The position numbers and the translations under genes were made by a program. This document shows, piece by piece, positions 26,057 to 34,463 of a DNA stretch of 64,000 nucleotides. This stretch comes from Flammeovirga agarivorans (GTDB lineage Bacteria > Bacteroidota > Bacteroidia > Cytophagales > Flammeovirgaceae): assembly GCF_012641475.1 (NCBI RefSeq), contig NZ_JABAIL010000008.1, forward strand, positions 1 through 64,000, given 5' to 3'. Under the pieces are notes generated by a model. That model was not told where the DNA came from, ran no database searches, and saw only the letters and a program-made list of their open reading frames with translations. The first letter of the stretch is position 1; every line of letters starts with the position of its first letter.

Positions 26057-26998
26057 TTATTTATTAAAGAATTCTGCCACAGCATCAGTGGATACTTTTA
26101 CTGCATCTGGATGATGATAGAAATCCACATGACCAAAACCTGATACAGCTAAAACTTCATGCTCATTAGTAAGTTTATCAATAAATCCTGTAGAGCATAT
26201 TGCTGTTGGAGCATCTTTACCATAAACCACTAAAGTAGGTTGTGCAATTTTATCTGCATAATGTTCAGAGATAGATATTAACGATTCCATTGCTTGGTCA
26301 CCAATATGCATGTTTGTAAAGTTTTCTACTGCTTTTGGGCCTTTTATACCATCTTTACCATAATAATCATAAGATTCACCCGCCATTGGTGTACCTGCTA
26401 ATTCGATATATTCTTCTCTTGATTGATCATCTGTTAATCCAAAAGGAGCAACATAATCTGGAGCACCTGTTTCATAGATTTTCTGTTTAGAGTGATTGGC
26501 TCCTGCAATCATTTGATTAACAACCGTCTTGTCTGTCCATTGGAAAGCATCAGCTGCCATCATTCCTGAAACTGTAGCTAGTTTCTTGATTCTATGGTCA
26601 GTTACTGCTGCAGAGGCCATGATAGAACCACCTTGGCAAACACCTAATCCCATAATCTCTTCAACAAAAGGAAGTGTTCCTAAGTAAGAAACGGCATCCC
26701 AAGTATTTTCAATTAGTCTAAACATATACCTAGACTGCTTAAATTCACCAGGTAAAGACGGAGAATCACCCATACCTAGATAATCAAAACCTAAAAAGAC
26801 AAACCCTCTTTTTGCCATTTCTGGTCCATAAGTCCCTAACACTTGTTCTTTTACCTGTGGGAATGGGCTTGCACCAACGATAGCTTTATATTTTTTGTTT
26901 TCATCAAAACCTTCTGGAAGGTATAAGTTGCCTACTAGTTCAATACCAAAAGATTTAAAAGTAACTGTGTTTTTTCCTGCTGATAAATTCATAATCAT
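26057..26998 (-). CDS. Dienelactone-hydrolase-like alpha/beta hydrolase with cysteine nucleophile
   Basis: A 313-residue cytoplasmic alpha/beta hydrolase. The nucleophile elbow reads GLGVCQGGS, so the nucleophile is cysteine, as in dienelactone hydrolases. An Asp in 'VVYGKDAPTA' and a His in 'VSGFGHVDFYHHP' complete the triad. The opening 'VTFKSFGIELVGNLYLPEGF' is typical of the YcjY/DLH-related group. The promoter is well marked: a TACCTTTG -7 box and two 14-bp direct repeats 21 bp apart upstream, indicating AraC-type activation. A second ATG six bases downstream (26992) is an equally possible start. Confidence 0.87.
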   Translation of the reverse strand: MIMNLSAGKNTVTFKSFGIELVGNLYLPEGFDENKKYKAIVGASPFPQVKEQVLGTYGPEMAKRGFVFLGFDYLGMGDSPSLPGEFKQSRYMFRLIENTWDAVSYLGTLPFVEEIMGLGVCQGGSIMASAAVTDHRIKKLATVSGMMAADAFQWTDKTVVNQMIAGANHSKQKIYETGAPDYVAPFGLTDDQSREEYIELAGTPMAGESYDYYGKDGIKGPKAVENFTNMHIGDQAMESLISISEHYADKIAQPTLVVYGKDAPTAICSTGFIDKLTNEHEVLAVSGFGHVDFYHHPDAVKVSTDAVAEFFNK

Positions 26999-27030
26999 AT
27001 ACTTTAATAGGTTGTTTAATTATTTGATTA

Positions 27031-27038
27031 CAAAGGTA
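27031..27038 (-). promoter_or_regulatory. -7 promoter element of the DLH-like hydrolase
   Basis: TACCTTTG on the minus strand matches TAnnTTTG, 32 bases before the start codon. No -33 TTTG is visible at the usual distance. Confidence 0.65.
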
Positions 27039-27060
27039 TAGCATGGCACTTTTCAGCTAC

Positions 27061-27095
27061 TTATACATTTTCGTAGAAGAGTTATACATTTTTGT
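27061..27095. promoter_or_regulatory. Probable AraC site: two 14-bp direct repeats 21 bp apart
   Basis: TTATACATTTTCGT (27061-27074) and TTATACATTTTTGT (27082-27095) differ at one base and start exactly 21 bases apart. The proximal copy covers the -33 region of the promoter at 27031. The layout is the same as at 4991-5023 but with a different repeat sequence. Confidence 0.68.
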
Positions 27096-27118
27096 ATCAA
27101 TGACTAAAAAGTACTTTT

Positions 27119-28096
27119 TCAGTTATCTTCATTAAGGTTTTCTTTTTTGTATTGTAATAGCCAGTCATAAATAGATACTGTAAAAGGATCACCTTGAGTT
27201 CGTTTTGTGAAATTATCGGAGTAAACTCTGCTCCATGCATCATGACCTGTATTATTAAAGACTGTAATTTTTGCTTTTACCTCAGGATTTCTAGCATTTA
27301 TCGCTGAAACTAAAGGGACAGATCCAAAGTTTTCGTTATGCGGTACAGTTGTATCAGAATCACCATGGAAAGCCCAAATGGGAACTTTGGATAAATTGGT
27401 AACGATACTAGGTTCACCTCTCGCACTAATAGGAACAATTGCAGCAGCATAGTTTTCAGTGCCCATCACTCCAACATAGTACCATGCACCTCCACCGCCC
27501 AAACTGAGACCGGTAATATAAATTCTACTTGTATTGACCTGATATTCTTGAATAAGATAATTGATAAACGAATGAACATCTTGTGGTCTCCAATAATCAT
27601 ACGATTTAAGTCTAGGAGAGGCGACAATAAAAGGAAACGATGGATTCCATTTTCCCTCACTTATTAATCCAGGGGGAGTAACGCCTTGTTGAAGTTCATT
27701 GAGTTCAGAAAAGTCAGAACCTGTATATCCCGAAGGATCCCAACCGTGTAGAAACACTAGCAGCGGATACTCAGCTCCACTATCAGTATAACCACTTGGT
27801 GTATATATGTAATGTCCAAAAACAGCAGGAGTAGCACCTAAAGTAAATGCTTTATGTACTCCTCCAGTATCTAATGGTAGAACCACAAGGTCCGAAGAAT
27901 CGATTGCTAATGGAAGAATTTCGGGTTGTTCGAGATCATCTTCTTCATTATTTGATGATACTGTAGAAGATGTAGGAATAACAGCTTCTGTAGAAGTATT
28001 ATCGCATGAATAGAAACCCATCGAAATAAATAACAATATGATAAAGTATTGATAAATGTGGAAGTAGATTGCCTTTCTTCTTAGTTGAGTGAACAT
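27119..28096 (-). CDS. Lipoprotein esterase of the alpha/beta hydrolase fold (feruloyl-esterase/PHB-depolymerase-like)
   Basis: A 325-residue exported enzyme with a lipoprotein-like signal (lipobox GFYSC at about residue 30) and a low-complexity Ser/Thr/Glu linker. The hydrolase domain has 'LLVFLHGWDPSG', the nucleophile elbow GLSLGGGGAWY, an Asp in 'AFHGDSDTTVPH' and a His in 'NTGHDAWSRVY'. The 'GTENYAAAIVPISARGEP' and 'WAFHGDSD' segments are typical of the esterase family related to CE1 and LpqC. It may deacylate plant or algal polymers; the substrate is inferred only. Confidence 0.86.
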   Translation of the reverse strand: MFTQLRRKAIYFHIYQYFIILLFISMGFYSCDNTSTEAVIPTSSTVSSNNEEDDLEQPEILPLAIDSSDLVVLPLDTGGVHKAFTLGATPAVFGHYIYTPSGYTDSGAEYPLLVFLHGWDPSGYTGSDFSELNELQQGVTPPGLISEGKWNPSFPFIVASPRLKSYDYWRPQDVHSFINYLIQEYQVNTSRIYITGLSLGGGGAWYYVGVMGTENYAAAIVPISARGEPSIVTNLSKVPIWAFHGDSDTTVPHNENFGSVPLVSAINARNPEVKAKITVFNNTGHDAWSRVYSDNFTKRTQGDPFTVSIYDWLLQYKKENLNEDN

Positions 28097-28319
28097 TGAA
28101 ATAAATTAGCTTTTTGAGTTGATGGTATTAACCAATTGTTTGTGATTTAATTGATTAAATATGGTTGTAAATTACTACATTAGAATAACTTAATCCAAAA
28201 ACTAAAATAGAATAGCAGTATTCATAAATACATCTATACTACTTCAATATTACATCATTAAGTCAGCTATTTGTTTTTGGCATTTTAAGGAATCTATCTT
28301 ATTAATAATAATCAGAATT

Positions 28320-28691
28320 ATGAAGCTAGGAGCATTTTCGATCAGCCTTACAGTAAAAGATTTACAAGTCTCTAAAAAATTTTATGAACATCTTGGTTTT
28401 GAAGTGATTGGTGGAAACGAAGAAATGAATTATCTGATCCTTAAGAATGGCAATTCTATTATTGGTTTGTTCCAAGGGATGTTTGAAAAAAATATCATCA
28501 CGTTTAATCCAGGTTTTGATGAAAACGGAAACACTTTAGATTCATTCGAGGACATCAGAGAGATCCAGAAGAATTTGAAGAGTCATGGAATTGAACTCTC
28601 ATCAGAGGCTGACGAAACGACAACAGGTCCCGCAAGTCTAACCTTGACAGATCCAGATGGGAATCAAATTCTTATCGACCAACATGTTTAA
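28320..28691 (+). CDS. VOC family protein
   Basis: A 123-residue glyoxalase-fold protein opening with '[29 protein letters not shown]' and closing with '[17 protein letters not shown]', the two halves of the VOC fold. The usual metal ligands are mostly replaced, so it may be a binding protein rather than an enzyme. It is transcribed alone and converges on the GH12-like gene. The 223 bases upstream, between it and the divergent esterase, hold both promoters, but I see no perfect -7 element there. Confidence 0.87.
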   Translation: MKLGAFSISLTVKDLQVSKKFYEHLGFEVIGGNEEMNYLILKNGNSIIGLFQGMFEKNIITFNPGFDENGNTLDSFEDIREIQKNLKSHGIELSSEADETTTGPASLTLTDPDGNQILIDQHV

Positions 28692-28710
28692 TATTATAAA
28701 ATCGTTTATG

Positions 28711-29820
28711 TTAATTGATTTCCACTTCGAAGTGTTTTATCACTGTTTTCCCTGTTGAGTTACCAATTTCATTTCCTAGTTCTACAGAAGTGAAATAACT
28801 GTTTGATGATACAATCCCTTTGTTTACTAAATAGGAGAGTAGTTCATCAATATCTACAGTACCCTTACTACGTTTTTGGGTGCGTTGGAAGGCTAGATAA
28901 GTCCAATTGCTACCTTCAGGCTCCCAGTCTGGTTCTCCCATAAAAAACTTGTAGGTACCATTGGTTGTTGTTACATTTTCTTGGAAATCTCCAAAAGGAA
29001 CTAATTGGTGATCATCTTCCCAAATCATAAACTCAAACAGAATATTTTGAGGTGTCACCTCAGCAGAAGAGTTGATCCAATTATCAAAGGCAAGATTGTA
29101 GTCTCCATCATTTCTAGTGACTTCCACCTCATAATTTACTTTTAGTGTACTGATATCTTCAATTTTTTTTGGCAGTGCTGTTGTAGAAGAAGCCGTTTGC
29201 CACGGTTTCCAGCCATAAATAAGTTGGGGGTATGCATTAACACCATAGGCATTATCAGGGTATTGCCATTCCCAACCTACTATAGAAAGGTCATTTTTAT
29301 CATATGCATAAATACATTGGGAATAACTGTTATTTGGTAGATTTCCAGCATTCCAAGCATTATTTTCAATGATCAAATCATCAACGGCGATCGTAGCATA
29401 GATATCACAGTCGGAGTCAGTAAACTGATTAAATAATAAATCAGCGTAGTTGGGGATGGTATCCTTTTCTAAGTTTAGAGAATATAGTTTTACATTTTCT
29501 CCATTCTCAGCAGTTACTTTTATTGATATGGGGCTTTCTTGAAATGAAAATTCATCTCCCTCTGTTGTATTTACAGTTGCCATTGTTGAAACACTAATCT
29601 TGTTAATACCTACTTCATCTGCTTCATAAGGGAATAAGTGATTTAATGAAACGATAGAATCAGTAATGGTTGATAAGAAGATTTCTTGATTATAGACCAA
29701 CTCTAGCTCAAGCAATTCCGCTTGATCAGACTTAGGAAGCAAGAGATCATTTACCTCTTCCTTCTTACAAGCGTTTAGAAAAAATAGAATAAGTGAAAAG
29801 ACGACGATAGCTCTATACAT
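28711..29820 (-). CDS. GH12-like endoglucanase/xyloglucanase lipoprotein
   Basis: A 369-residue lipoprotein (lipobox LNAC at residues 15-18). Residues about 35-120 form a DUF5018/cadherin-like domain with the pattern 'ISIKVTAENGENVKLYSLNLE'. Residues about 130-369 follow the GH12 jelly-roll: 'NAYPQLIYGWKPW', then 'FEFMIWEDDHQLVPFGD' with Glu263 at the nucleophile position (compare ELMIW-PIG), and 'SVELGNEIGNSTGKTVIKHFEVEI' with Glu351 at the acid/base position. That predicts surface hydrolysis of beta-1,4-glucan or xyloglucan. The GH3 beta-glucosidase lies nearby on the same strand. The assignment is from motif memory; overall identity to GH12 is probably low. Confidence 0.72.
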   Translation of the reverse strand: MYRAIVVFSLILFFLNACKKEEVNDLLLPKSDQAELLELELVYNQEIFLSTITDSIVSLNHLFPYEADEVGINKISVSTMATVNTTEGDEFSFQESPISIKVTAENGENVKLYSLNLEKDTIPNYADLLFNQFTDSDCDIYATIAVDDLIIENNAWNAGNLPNNSYSQCIYAYDKNDLSIVGWEWQYPDNAYGVNAYPQLIYGWKPWQTASSTTALPKKIEDISTLKVNYEVEVTRNDGDYNLAFDNWINSSAEVTPQNILFEFMIWEDDHQLVPFGDFQENVTTTNGTYKFFMGEPDWEPEGSNWTYLAFQRTQKRSKGTVDIDELLSYLVNKGIVSSNSYFTSVELGNEIGNSTGKTVIKHFEVEIN

Positions 29821-29829
29821 TTTCTGTTG

Positions 29830-30237
29830 TTAGTTAGATGTATTGGAGTTTATACTTAATTCAACAGAGGCCAACAAAAGAATAATGATCGCTTCAGCAA
29901 TTAAATAACTCCAACCCAAAAGTGTTATTTGTTCTTTATGATAAATACCAAAACTCAAAGATAAGAAGCAATATAATAAGTTAAAGACAGCAATTCCTTT
30001 TATGTAAATGGATATGGATTTGATGTTGACGAAATAGCAAACCAAATCATATACTGCAAAAAGGCAAGGAAATATCGCTAGGACATAAAGTGTGGAAATG
30101 GGAATTCCGAAGAGTTGTTCAAAATGTACTAATATGACGCCTAACATAACGGAAGAAATACAAGCACCTATTCCATCTATGATAAAGATTTTTCTAGGGT
30201 TTTGATTTCCCCACTGTACGATCTTATGTAGTAGCAT
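29830..30237 (-). CDS. Unknown four-helix membrane protein
   Basis: A 135-residue protein with four hydrophobic segments (about residues 18-38, 45-68, 76-96 and 103-127) and no motif I recognise. The basic N-terminus (HKIVQWGNQNPRKIF) should be cytoplasmic. Its stop is nine bases before the start of the GH12-like gene, so the two are probably co-transcribed, but nothing in the sequence links it to glucan use. Confidence 0.75.
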   Translation of the reverse strand: MLLHKIVQWGNQNPRKIFIIDGIGACISSVMLGVILVHFEQLFGIPISTLYVLAIFPCLFAVYDLVCYFVNIKSISIYIKGIAVFNLLYCFLSLSFGIYHKEQITLLGWSYLIAEAIIILLLASVELSINSNTSN

Positions 30238-30325
30238 TTGTGTTTAGTCTATGATGAATATATGTCAAAGTATGTGTGTCTAAAGTAGTGTTTATTGGAT
30301 CGAATTCAATTCATAAGAACAAAAA

Positions 30326-30367
30326 ATATCCCTTATACTATCAGAATTATTGATGTATAAGGGATAT
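30326..30367 (-). terminator. Terminator after the GH3 gene
   Basis: A perfect 13-bp stem, ATATCCCTTATAC (30326-30338) with GTATAAGGGATAT (30355-30367), has a loop with extra ATCA/TGAT pairing. On the minus strand it ends in TTTTTT. It directly follows the GH3 stop at 30377. Confidence 0.88.
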
Positions 30368-30376
30368 CAGCATAAA

Positions 30377-32617
30377 TTATTTTAAGATAAATGATTCTTT
30401 TAATCCTTCAGCTGCGGAAGGAGCAATCCATACATTAAAATCTCCTTTTTCTAAGACCTGTTTTAAGTCTCTATTGTAAAACTTGAGCTGGTCGGTATGA
30501 ATGGTAAATGTCACTCTCTTGGATTCTCCAGCTTTTAGGAAGACTTTTTCATAATCCTTCAACTCTCTTACAGGTCGAGTTAAAGAACCTATTACATCTT
30601 GAATGTAGAGTTGTACAGTTTCTGTCGCTTCTACTTTTCCTGTATTTTTAATTAGTGCAGAAACTTCTATTGTTTCATTTTCTACAATTTCTTTTTTTGA
30701 AATTTTGATTTCTGAGTAGGCAAATTGTGTGTAGGATAAACCATATCCAAAAGGATACTCAGGAAGGTAACCTACATCTAAATAATGTGATTCATTACCC
30801 AGTGAACTTTGCCAAGCACCAACAGGGATGTCATACATCTGAACAAACTTCTCTGCTTTAGCAGGTCTACCCGTATTTTTGTGATTATAGTAATACGGAA
30901 GTTGTCCTGAAGACTTTGGCCATGTAATTGGTAATCGTCCTTCTGGAGCAATATTTCCATACAATATATCATTTAAGGCAGGGCCGGCCATTGTTCCTCC
31001 ATGCCATGCCATTAGAATCCCTTCCACTTCATCTTTTATATTACCAATAGTGATAGGACGTCCAGCCATGATGACTAAAACGATAGGTTTCCCTAATTTC
31101 GATAACTCATGGATAAGTTCTTCTTGTGCTCCCGGAAGATTAATTTCAGCTCTACTATGTGCCTCACCAGAAAGGATAGCTTCTTCACCACCCACAAAAA
31201 CGATGACATCACTTTTCTTAGCCAATTGAATAGCCTTTTTAAATTGAGAAGTGGACTTGTCCCTGCTGTATTTTAGGCCTGCTTCATAACCATATACTTT
31301 TTCTTTCATGGCCATATAAGGTGTTTGAGAGTGTTCTTTCTCTCCATCAAAACACCAAGTACCCATTTGATCCAATGGAGCATCAGCAAGAGGTCCAATA
31401 AGTGCCACTTTTTGAGATTTTTTGAGTGGAAGAATAGTATTCTCATTTTTTAATAATACCATACTTTTTGCAGCAGCATCTTTAGCTAAAGAAAGGTGCT
31501 TTTCTGAATAAAGATGACCATCATGTTTTTTATCTCGGTGAGGATTTCCAAAAAGCCCCATTCTTATTTTAACCCTTAAGATATTCTTTACTAAAAAGTC
31601 TAATTGCTTTTCTTCAAGTTTACCTTCTTTGATTAAGGTTTTAATATGATGCTCGTACGACTGTGATGTCATTTCCATATCTACACCAGCATTGGATGCC
31701 AATTCAGCAGCATGTTTTTCATCGGCAGCATACCCATGAGGAATCATTTCTGTAATAGAGTTCCAATCACTTACAACAAAGCCATCAAAACCCATTTTAT
31801 TTCTTAAAAGATCCGTCATGATTTTTTTGTCACCAGATGCAGGCACTCCATTGAGCTCATTAAAAGACGACATAAATGTCTGAACATTAGCATCAATAGC
31901 AGCTTGGAAAGGAGGCAAGTAGACATTGTACAGTAAAGGATCTGAGATTATTGCCGTATTGTAATCTCGTCCACCTACTGCAGCACCATATCCAATAAAA
32001 TGCTTGGCACAAGCGACCATACTTGTTTTATCTGTTAAGTTATCCCCTTGGAACCCTTTAATATAGGCTTCTCCCATTAGGCTTCCTAAGTAAGGATCCT
32101 CTCCAGGAGATTCAGCGACTCTACCCCAGCGACTATCTCTAGCGATATCCAACATTGGAGCAAATGTCCAGTTGATACCTGAGGACGTACCTTCGATAGC
32201 TGAAATTCTACCTGTATTTTCGGCTTGTTTTGGATCCCATGTAGCAGCAGTCGCCAATGGAATTGGAAAAATAGTTTTAAATCCGTGGATGACATCTCTA
32301 CCAAAAATCAATGGAATTTTGTTCGGACTTTCAGTGACTGCTATTTGTTGTAATTCATCAACATAGTCGGTATTCATGATGTTTAAAAAAGCACCGACAT
32401 GGCCTTTTCGAACCGCTTCTTTCATTTCCTCTGGCAAAGCTCCTTTAACCCTACTTGACGTACCTCGTAAAGCCGTCTGACCTATTTTTTCTTCTAAGGT
32501 CATCTTGGAAAGTAATGCTTCTACCTTTTGTTCTATTGGATCTGTTGGAGTTTTTTGTTGGTTACAACTTACAATGAATAGTAATAATGTAATGGTGAAG
32601 TAATAGGATAGTCTCAT
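30377..32617 (-). CDS. GH3 family beta-glucosidase, lipoprotein
   Basis: About 746 residues from the ATG at 32617 (MRLSYYFTITLLLFIVSC), which gives a clean lipobox; a TTG-initiated frame nine codons longer is unlikely. The layout is that of BglX-type enzymes: (beta/alpha)8 domain (about 30-370) with the nucleophile Asp284 in FVVSDW and the substrate motif KHFIGYG; an alpha/beta sandwich with 'EAHSRAEINLPG' holding the acid/base Glu; and a C-terminal fibronectin-III-like domain ('SALIKNTGKVEATETVQLYIQD'). It cleaves glucose from beta-glucan oligosaccharides in the periplasm or at the surface. A TATCTTTG -7 box and a perfect palindrome precede it. Confidence 0.94.
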   Translation of the reverse strand: MRLSYYFTITLLLFIVSCNQQKTPTDPIEQKVEALLSKMTLEEKIGQTALRGTSSRVKGALPEEMKEAVRKGHVGAFLNIMNTDYVDELQQIAVTESPNKIPLIFGRDVIHGFKTIFPIPLATAATWDPKQAENTGRISAIEGTSSGINWTFAPMLDIARDSRWGRVAESPGEDPYLGSLMGEAYIKGFQGDNLTDKTSMVACAKHFIGYGAAVGGRDYNTAIISDPLLYNVYLPPFQAAIDANVQTFMSSFNELNGVPASGDKKIMTDLLRNKMGFDGFVVSDWNSITEMIPHGYAADEKHAAELASNAGVDMEMTSQSYEHHIKTLIKEGKLEEKQLDFLVKNILRVKIRMGLFGNPHRDKKHDGHLYSEKHLSLAKDAAAKSMVLLKNENTILPLKKSQKVALIGPLADAPLDQMGTWCFDGEKEHSQTPYMAMKEKVYGYEAGLKYSRDKSTSQFKKAIQLAKKSDVIVFVGGEEAILSGEAHSRAEINLPGAQEELIHELSKLGKPIVLVIMAGRPITIGNIKDEVEGILMAWHGGTMAGPALNDILYGNIAPEGRLPITWPKSSGQLPYYYNHKNTGRPAKAEKFVQMYDIPVGAWQSSLGNESHYLDVGYLPEYPFGYGLSYTQFAYSEIKISKKEIVENETIEVSALIKNTGKVEATETVQLYIQDVIGSLTRPVRELKDYEKVFLKAGESKRVTFTIHTDQLKFYNRDLKQVLEKGDFNVWIAPSAAEGLKESFILK

Positions 32618-32649
32618 TTCATTTAGTGACGTTTTATTTATCAATTCAG

Positions 32650-32667
32650 CTCATGTGACCACATGAG
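32650..32667. promoter_or_regulatory. Perfect palindrome in the GH3 leader
   Basis: CTCATGTGACCACATGAG is an 8-bp perfect inverted repeat with a two-base centre. It lies 24-40 bases downstream of the expected transcription start of the GH3 gene. The tight spacing suits a LacI- or GntR-type protein operator better than an RNA hairpin. Confidence 0.6.
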
Positions 32668-32697
32668 TAGGGAAGGTTTAGTTTATTGTTCTCAATT

Positions 32698-32705
32698 CAA
32701 AGATA
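32698..32705 (-). promoter_or_regulatory. -7 promoter element of the GH3 gene
   Basis: TATCTTTG on the minus strand, a perfect TAnnTTTG, about 80 bases before the start codon. Confidence 0.62.
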
Positions 32706-32824
32706 GCTATTTTTTCAGATTAATATAGATGAAGAAATATAAAGAAAGTTATGAAGTAGTCGGTAATATAAAGGGCTGTTAAATCTTCAAGTGTTGACGT
32801 AGTGCTAAAGGATAAAAAAAATAA

Positions 32825-32866
32825 ATACCCCAAAGCTCAAGGGAATTGATTTGAACTTTGAGGTAT
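32825..32866 (-). terminator. Terminator after the sterol-desaturase-like gene
   Basis: ATACCCCAAAG (32825-32835) pairs with CTTTGAGGTAT (32856-32866) with one mismatch. The minus strand continues TTTATTTTTTTTAT. It follows the stop at 32880. Confidence 0.78.
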
Positions 32867-32879
32867 GGATTAATTGCTT

Positions 32880-33827
32880 CTATACTACTTGTTCTGTAGT
32901 TTTTTGTTCCTCTGTCTTTAACTCATCGAGAGCTTCTTTACGAAACTCACCCGCAAGTTTTCCGCCATCAATATGGTTCCAGCCTGGAGGATATAGGATA
33001 TATTTGATCTTATCGATAAAGGTTGGCGCTCCTTTTACGTCTTTCCATAAATCTTTCCAGAGGGTAAGTTGTACACTCTTTAGATTACTTGGATCTAATT
33101 TATCATTCATAATCCCCAATTCAGGTTTTTCATGGTCCAATTCTGTTTGGAATGTATTAAATATTCGATCCCAAATCGAAAAGGTCTCCCCAAAGTTTCG
33201 GTCGAGATAAATTGGGTTTTTGGAATGATGTACCCGATGTGCTGATGGAGAAATAAAAAACAATTCCATCCAACGTTGCTTACCAATTACTTTTTCATTC
33301 CCATGTTCTAAAACAACATACACCCTACATATCGTATCGACGATTAACACTAAGAAAGGATTAAAGCCTAATATAGGTAACCAAATAAAACTATGAGGTG
33401 ATAGTAGAATACCTAAAAAAGAACCTCTAACCGTAACGGAAAAACTCATTTCTTTTGGAGTGTGATGAACCCCATGAATACACCATAAAATTCGAATTTT
33501 GTGTCCTAAAAAATGAATAAACCATCGCCCGAAATCGAGTAATAGAAAGGCTGCTAACCATACATACCACTCAGTTCCTAAAGTAAAGATCCTGTGTTCG
33601 TAGGTAAAGTTCATGATACCTAGAATGACAATTGGTCCAAGTAATAGATAAGGAAGAGATTCTATAACATAAGAGAAGATATTAACTAAAGTTTCTTTGT
33701 GTTTTTTTATGACCTGAATTCTCCACAAAAAGAACCATTCAATAAAAATGATTGAATAAACAAAAATTGCTGATTTGCCTTTTAAATTGGTTGAAAAATC
33801 TGCAACGGAATCCCAAATTGCTCCCAT
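32880..33827 (-). CDS. Sterol desaturase/fatty acid hydroxylase superfamily protein
   Basis: A 315-residue integral membrane di-iron enzyme. The histidine clusters are HFLGHK, HGVHHTPKEM and HRVHHS, the expected HX3-4H/HX2HH set. Helices flank them. The first about 60 residues contain a membrane anchor. Bacterial members hydroxylate or desaturate lipids, sterols or carotenoids; the substrate is unknown. The gene stands alone, with a terminator downstream and 187 bases to the DUF2834 gene upstream. Confidence 0.9.
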   Translation of the reverse strand: MGAIWDSVADFSTNLKGKSAIFVYSIIFIEWFFLWRIQVIKKHKETLVNIFSYVIESLPYLLLGPIVILGIMNFTYEHRIFTLGTEWYVWLAAFLLLDFGRWFIHFLGHKIRILWCIHGVHHTPKEMSFSVTVRGSFLGILLSPHSFIWLPILGFNPFLVLIVDTICRVYVVLEHGNEKVIGKQRWMELFFISPSAHRVHHSKNPIYLDRNFGETFSIWDRIFNTFQTELDHEKPELGIMNDKLDPSNLKSVQLTLWKDLWKDVKGAPTFIDKIKYILYPPGWNHIDGGKLAGEFRKEALDELKTEEQKTTEQVV

Positions 33828-34014
33828 AACATAGATTATTAAAAAGTGATGTTAGTCTTTTAGTTTTTATTTAGACTTAATATAAATAGATTGATATGCA
33901 AATATAGAAGAAAGCTTCTTACTTAGAAGAATTATTTATGGTAATCTTAAATTGAAGAATAAAAAAGTTGAAATATTATTTGTAATGCTATTTATAACGG
34001 GAGTTCTTACTCAA

Positions 34015-34320
34015 CTAATTATTTTTTTCTTTTTGATAAAGGAACAATGGTAATCCCGCAGATACACCGATAGCGAATGTGACAACAATCGAAAGCCAAT
34101 AGTTTTTTACATCATCTTTTTCTTTTAGTATAAATAGCAATAAAACAATGGCAGAAATAATAACATCATAAGCAAAAAAACGACTGATAGGAGTGGCTAA
34201 TAGTTGGTCGAATAAAAGAACTAAGTCTAACCCATTTTTTAGGATAAAACTGATAAACTCATAGTAAGGTATAATGGATCCCAAGATGAACAGTGTAAAA
34301 TATATGTTTTTGGTGCTCAT
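34015..34320 (-). CDS. DUF2834 membrane protein
   Basis: A 101-residue protein with three hydrophobic helices that match DUF2834: 'LGSIIPYYEFISFILKNGLDLVLLFDQLLATPISRFFAYDVIISAIVLLLFI'. The family is usually found in single copy in bacteria, with no known role. It lies alone between the sterol-desaturase-like gene and the metallo-beta-lactamase-fold gene. Confidence 0.88.
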   Translation of the reverse strand: MSTKNIYFTLFILGSIIPYYEFISFILKNGLDLVLLFDQLLATPISRFFAYDVIISAIVLLLFILKEKDDVKNYWLSIVVTFAIGVSAGLPLFLYQKEKNN

Positions 34321-34418
34321 TTGTAGTGATGGTTTAATTTGTAGAGTAACGTTTAGTGTATAAGTGTTATGGTAAATATAGTCAATAAAAAAGTTAGAAA
34401 GTCTAGTCTGATTATAAA

Positions 34419-34456
34419 AAAATAGCGATTGAGAAATTTATCACAATCGCTATTTT
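34419..34456 (-). terminator. Terminator after the UlaG-like hydrolase
   Basis: A perfect 13-bp stem joins AAAATAGCGATTG (34419-34431) and CAATCGCTATTTT (34444-34456). The minus strand continues TTTTTTATAA. It directly follows the stop at 34464. Confidence 0.87.
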
Positions 34457-34463
34457 GGTAATA

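Noticed and set aside
25828-26085. Minus-strand frame between the AraC protein and the hydrolase
   Set aside because: Overlaps the AraC start, the hydrolase stop and a strong terminator hairpin, so it cannot be a gene.
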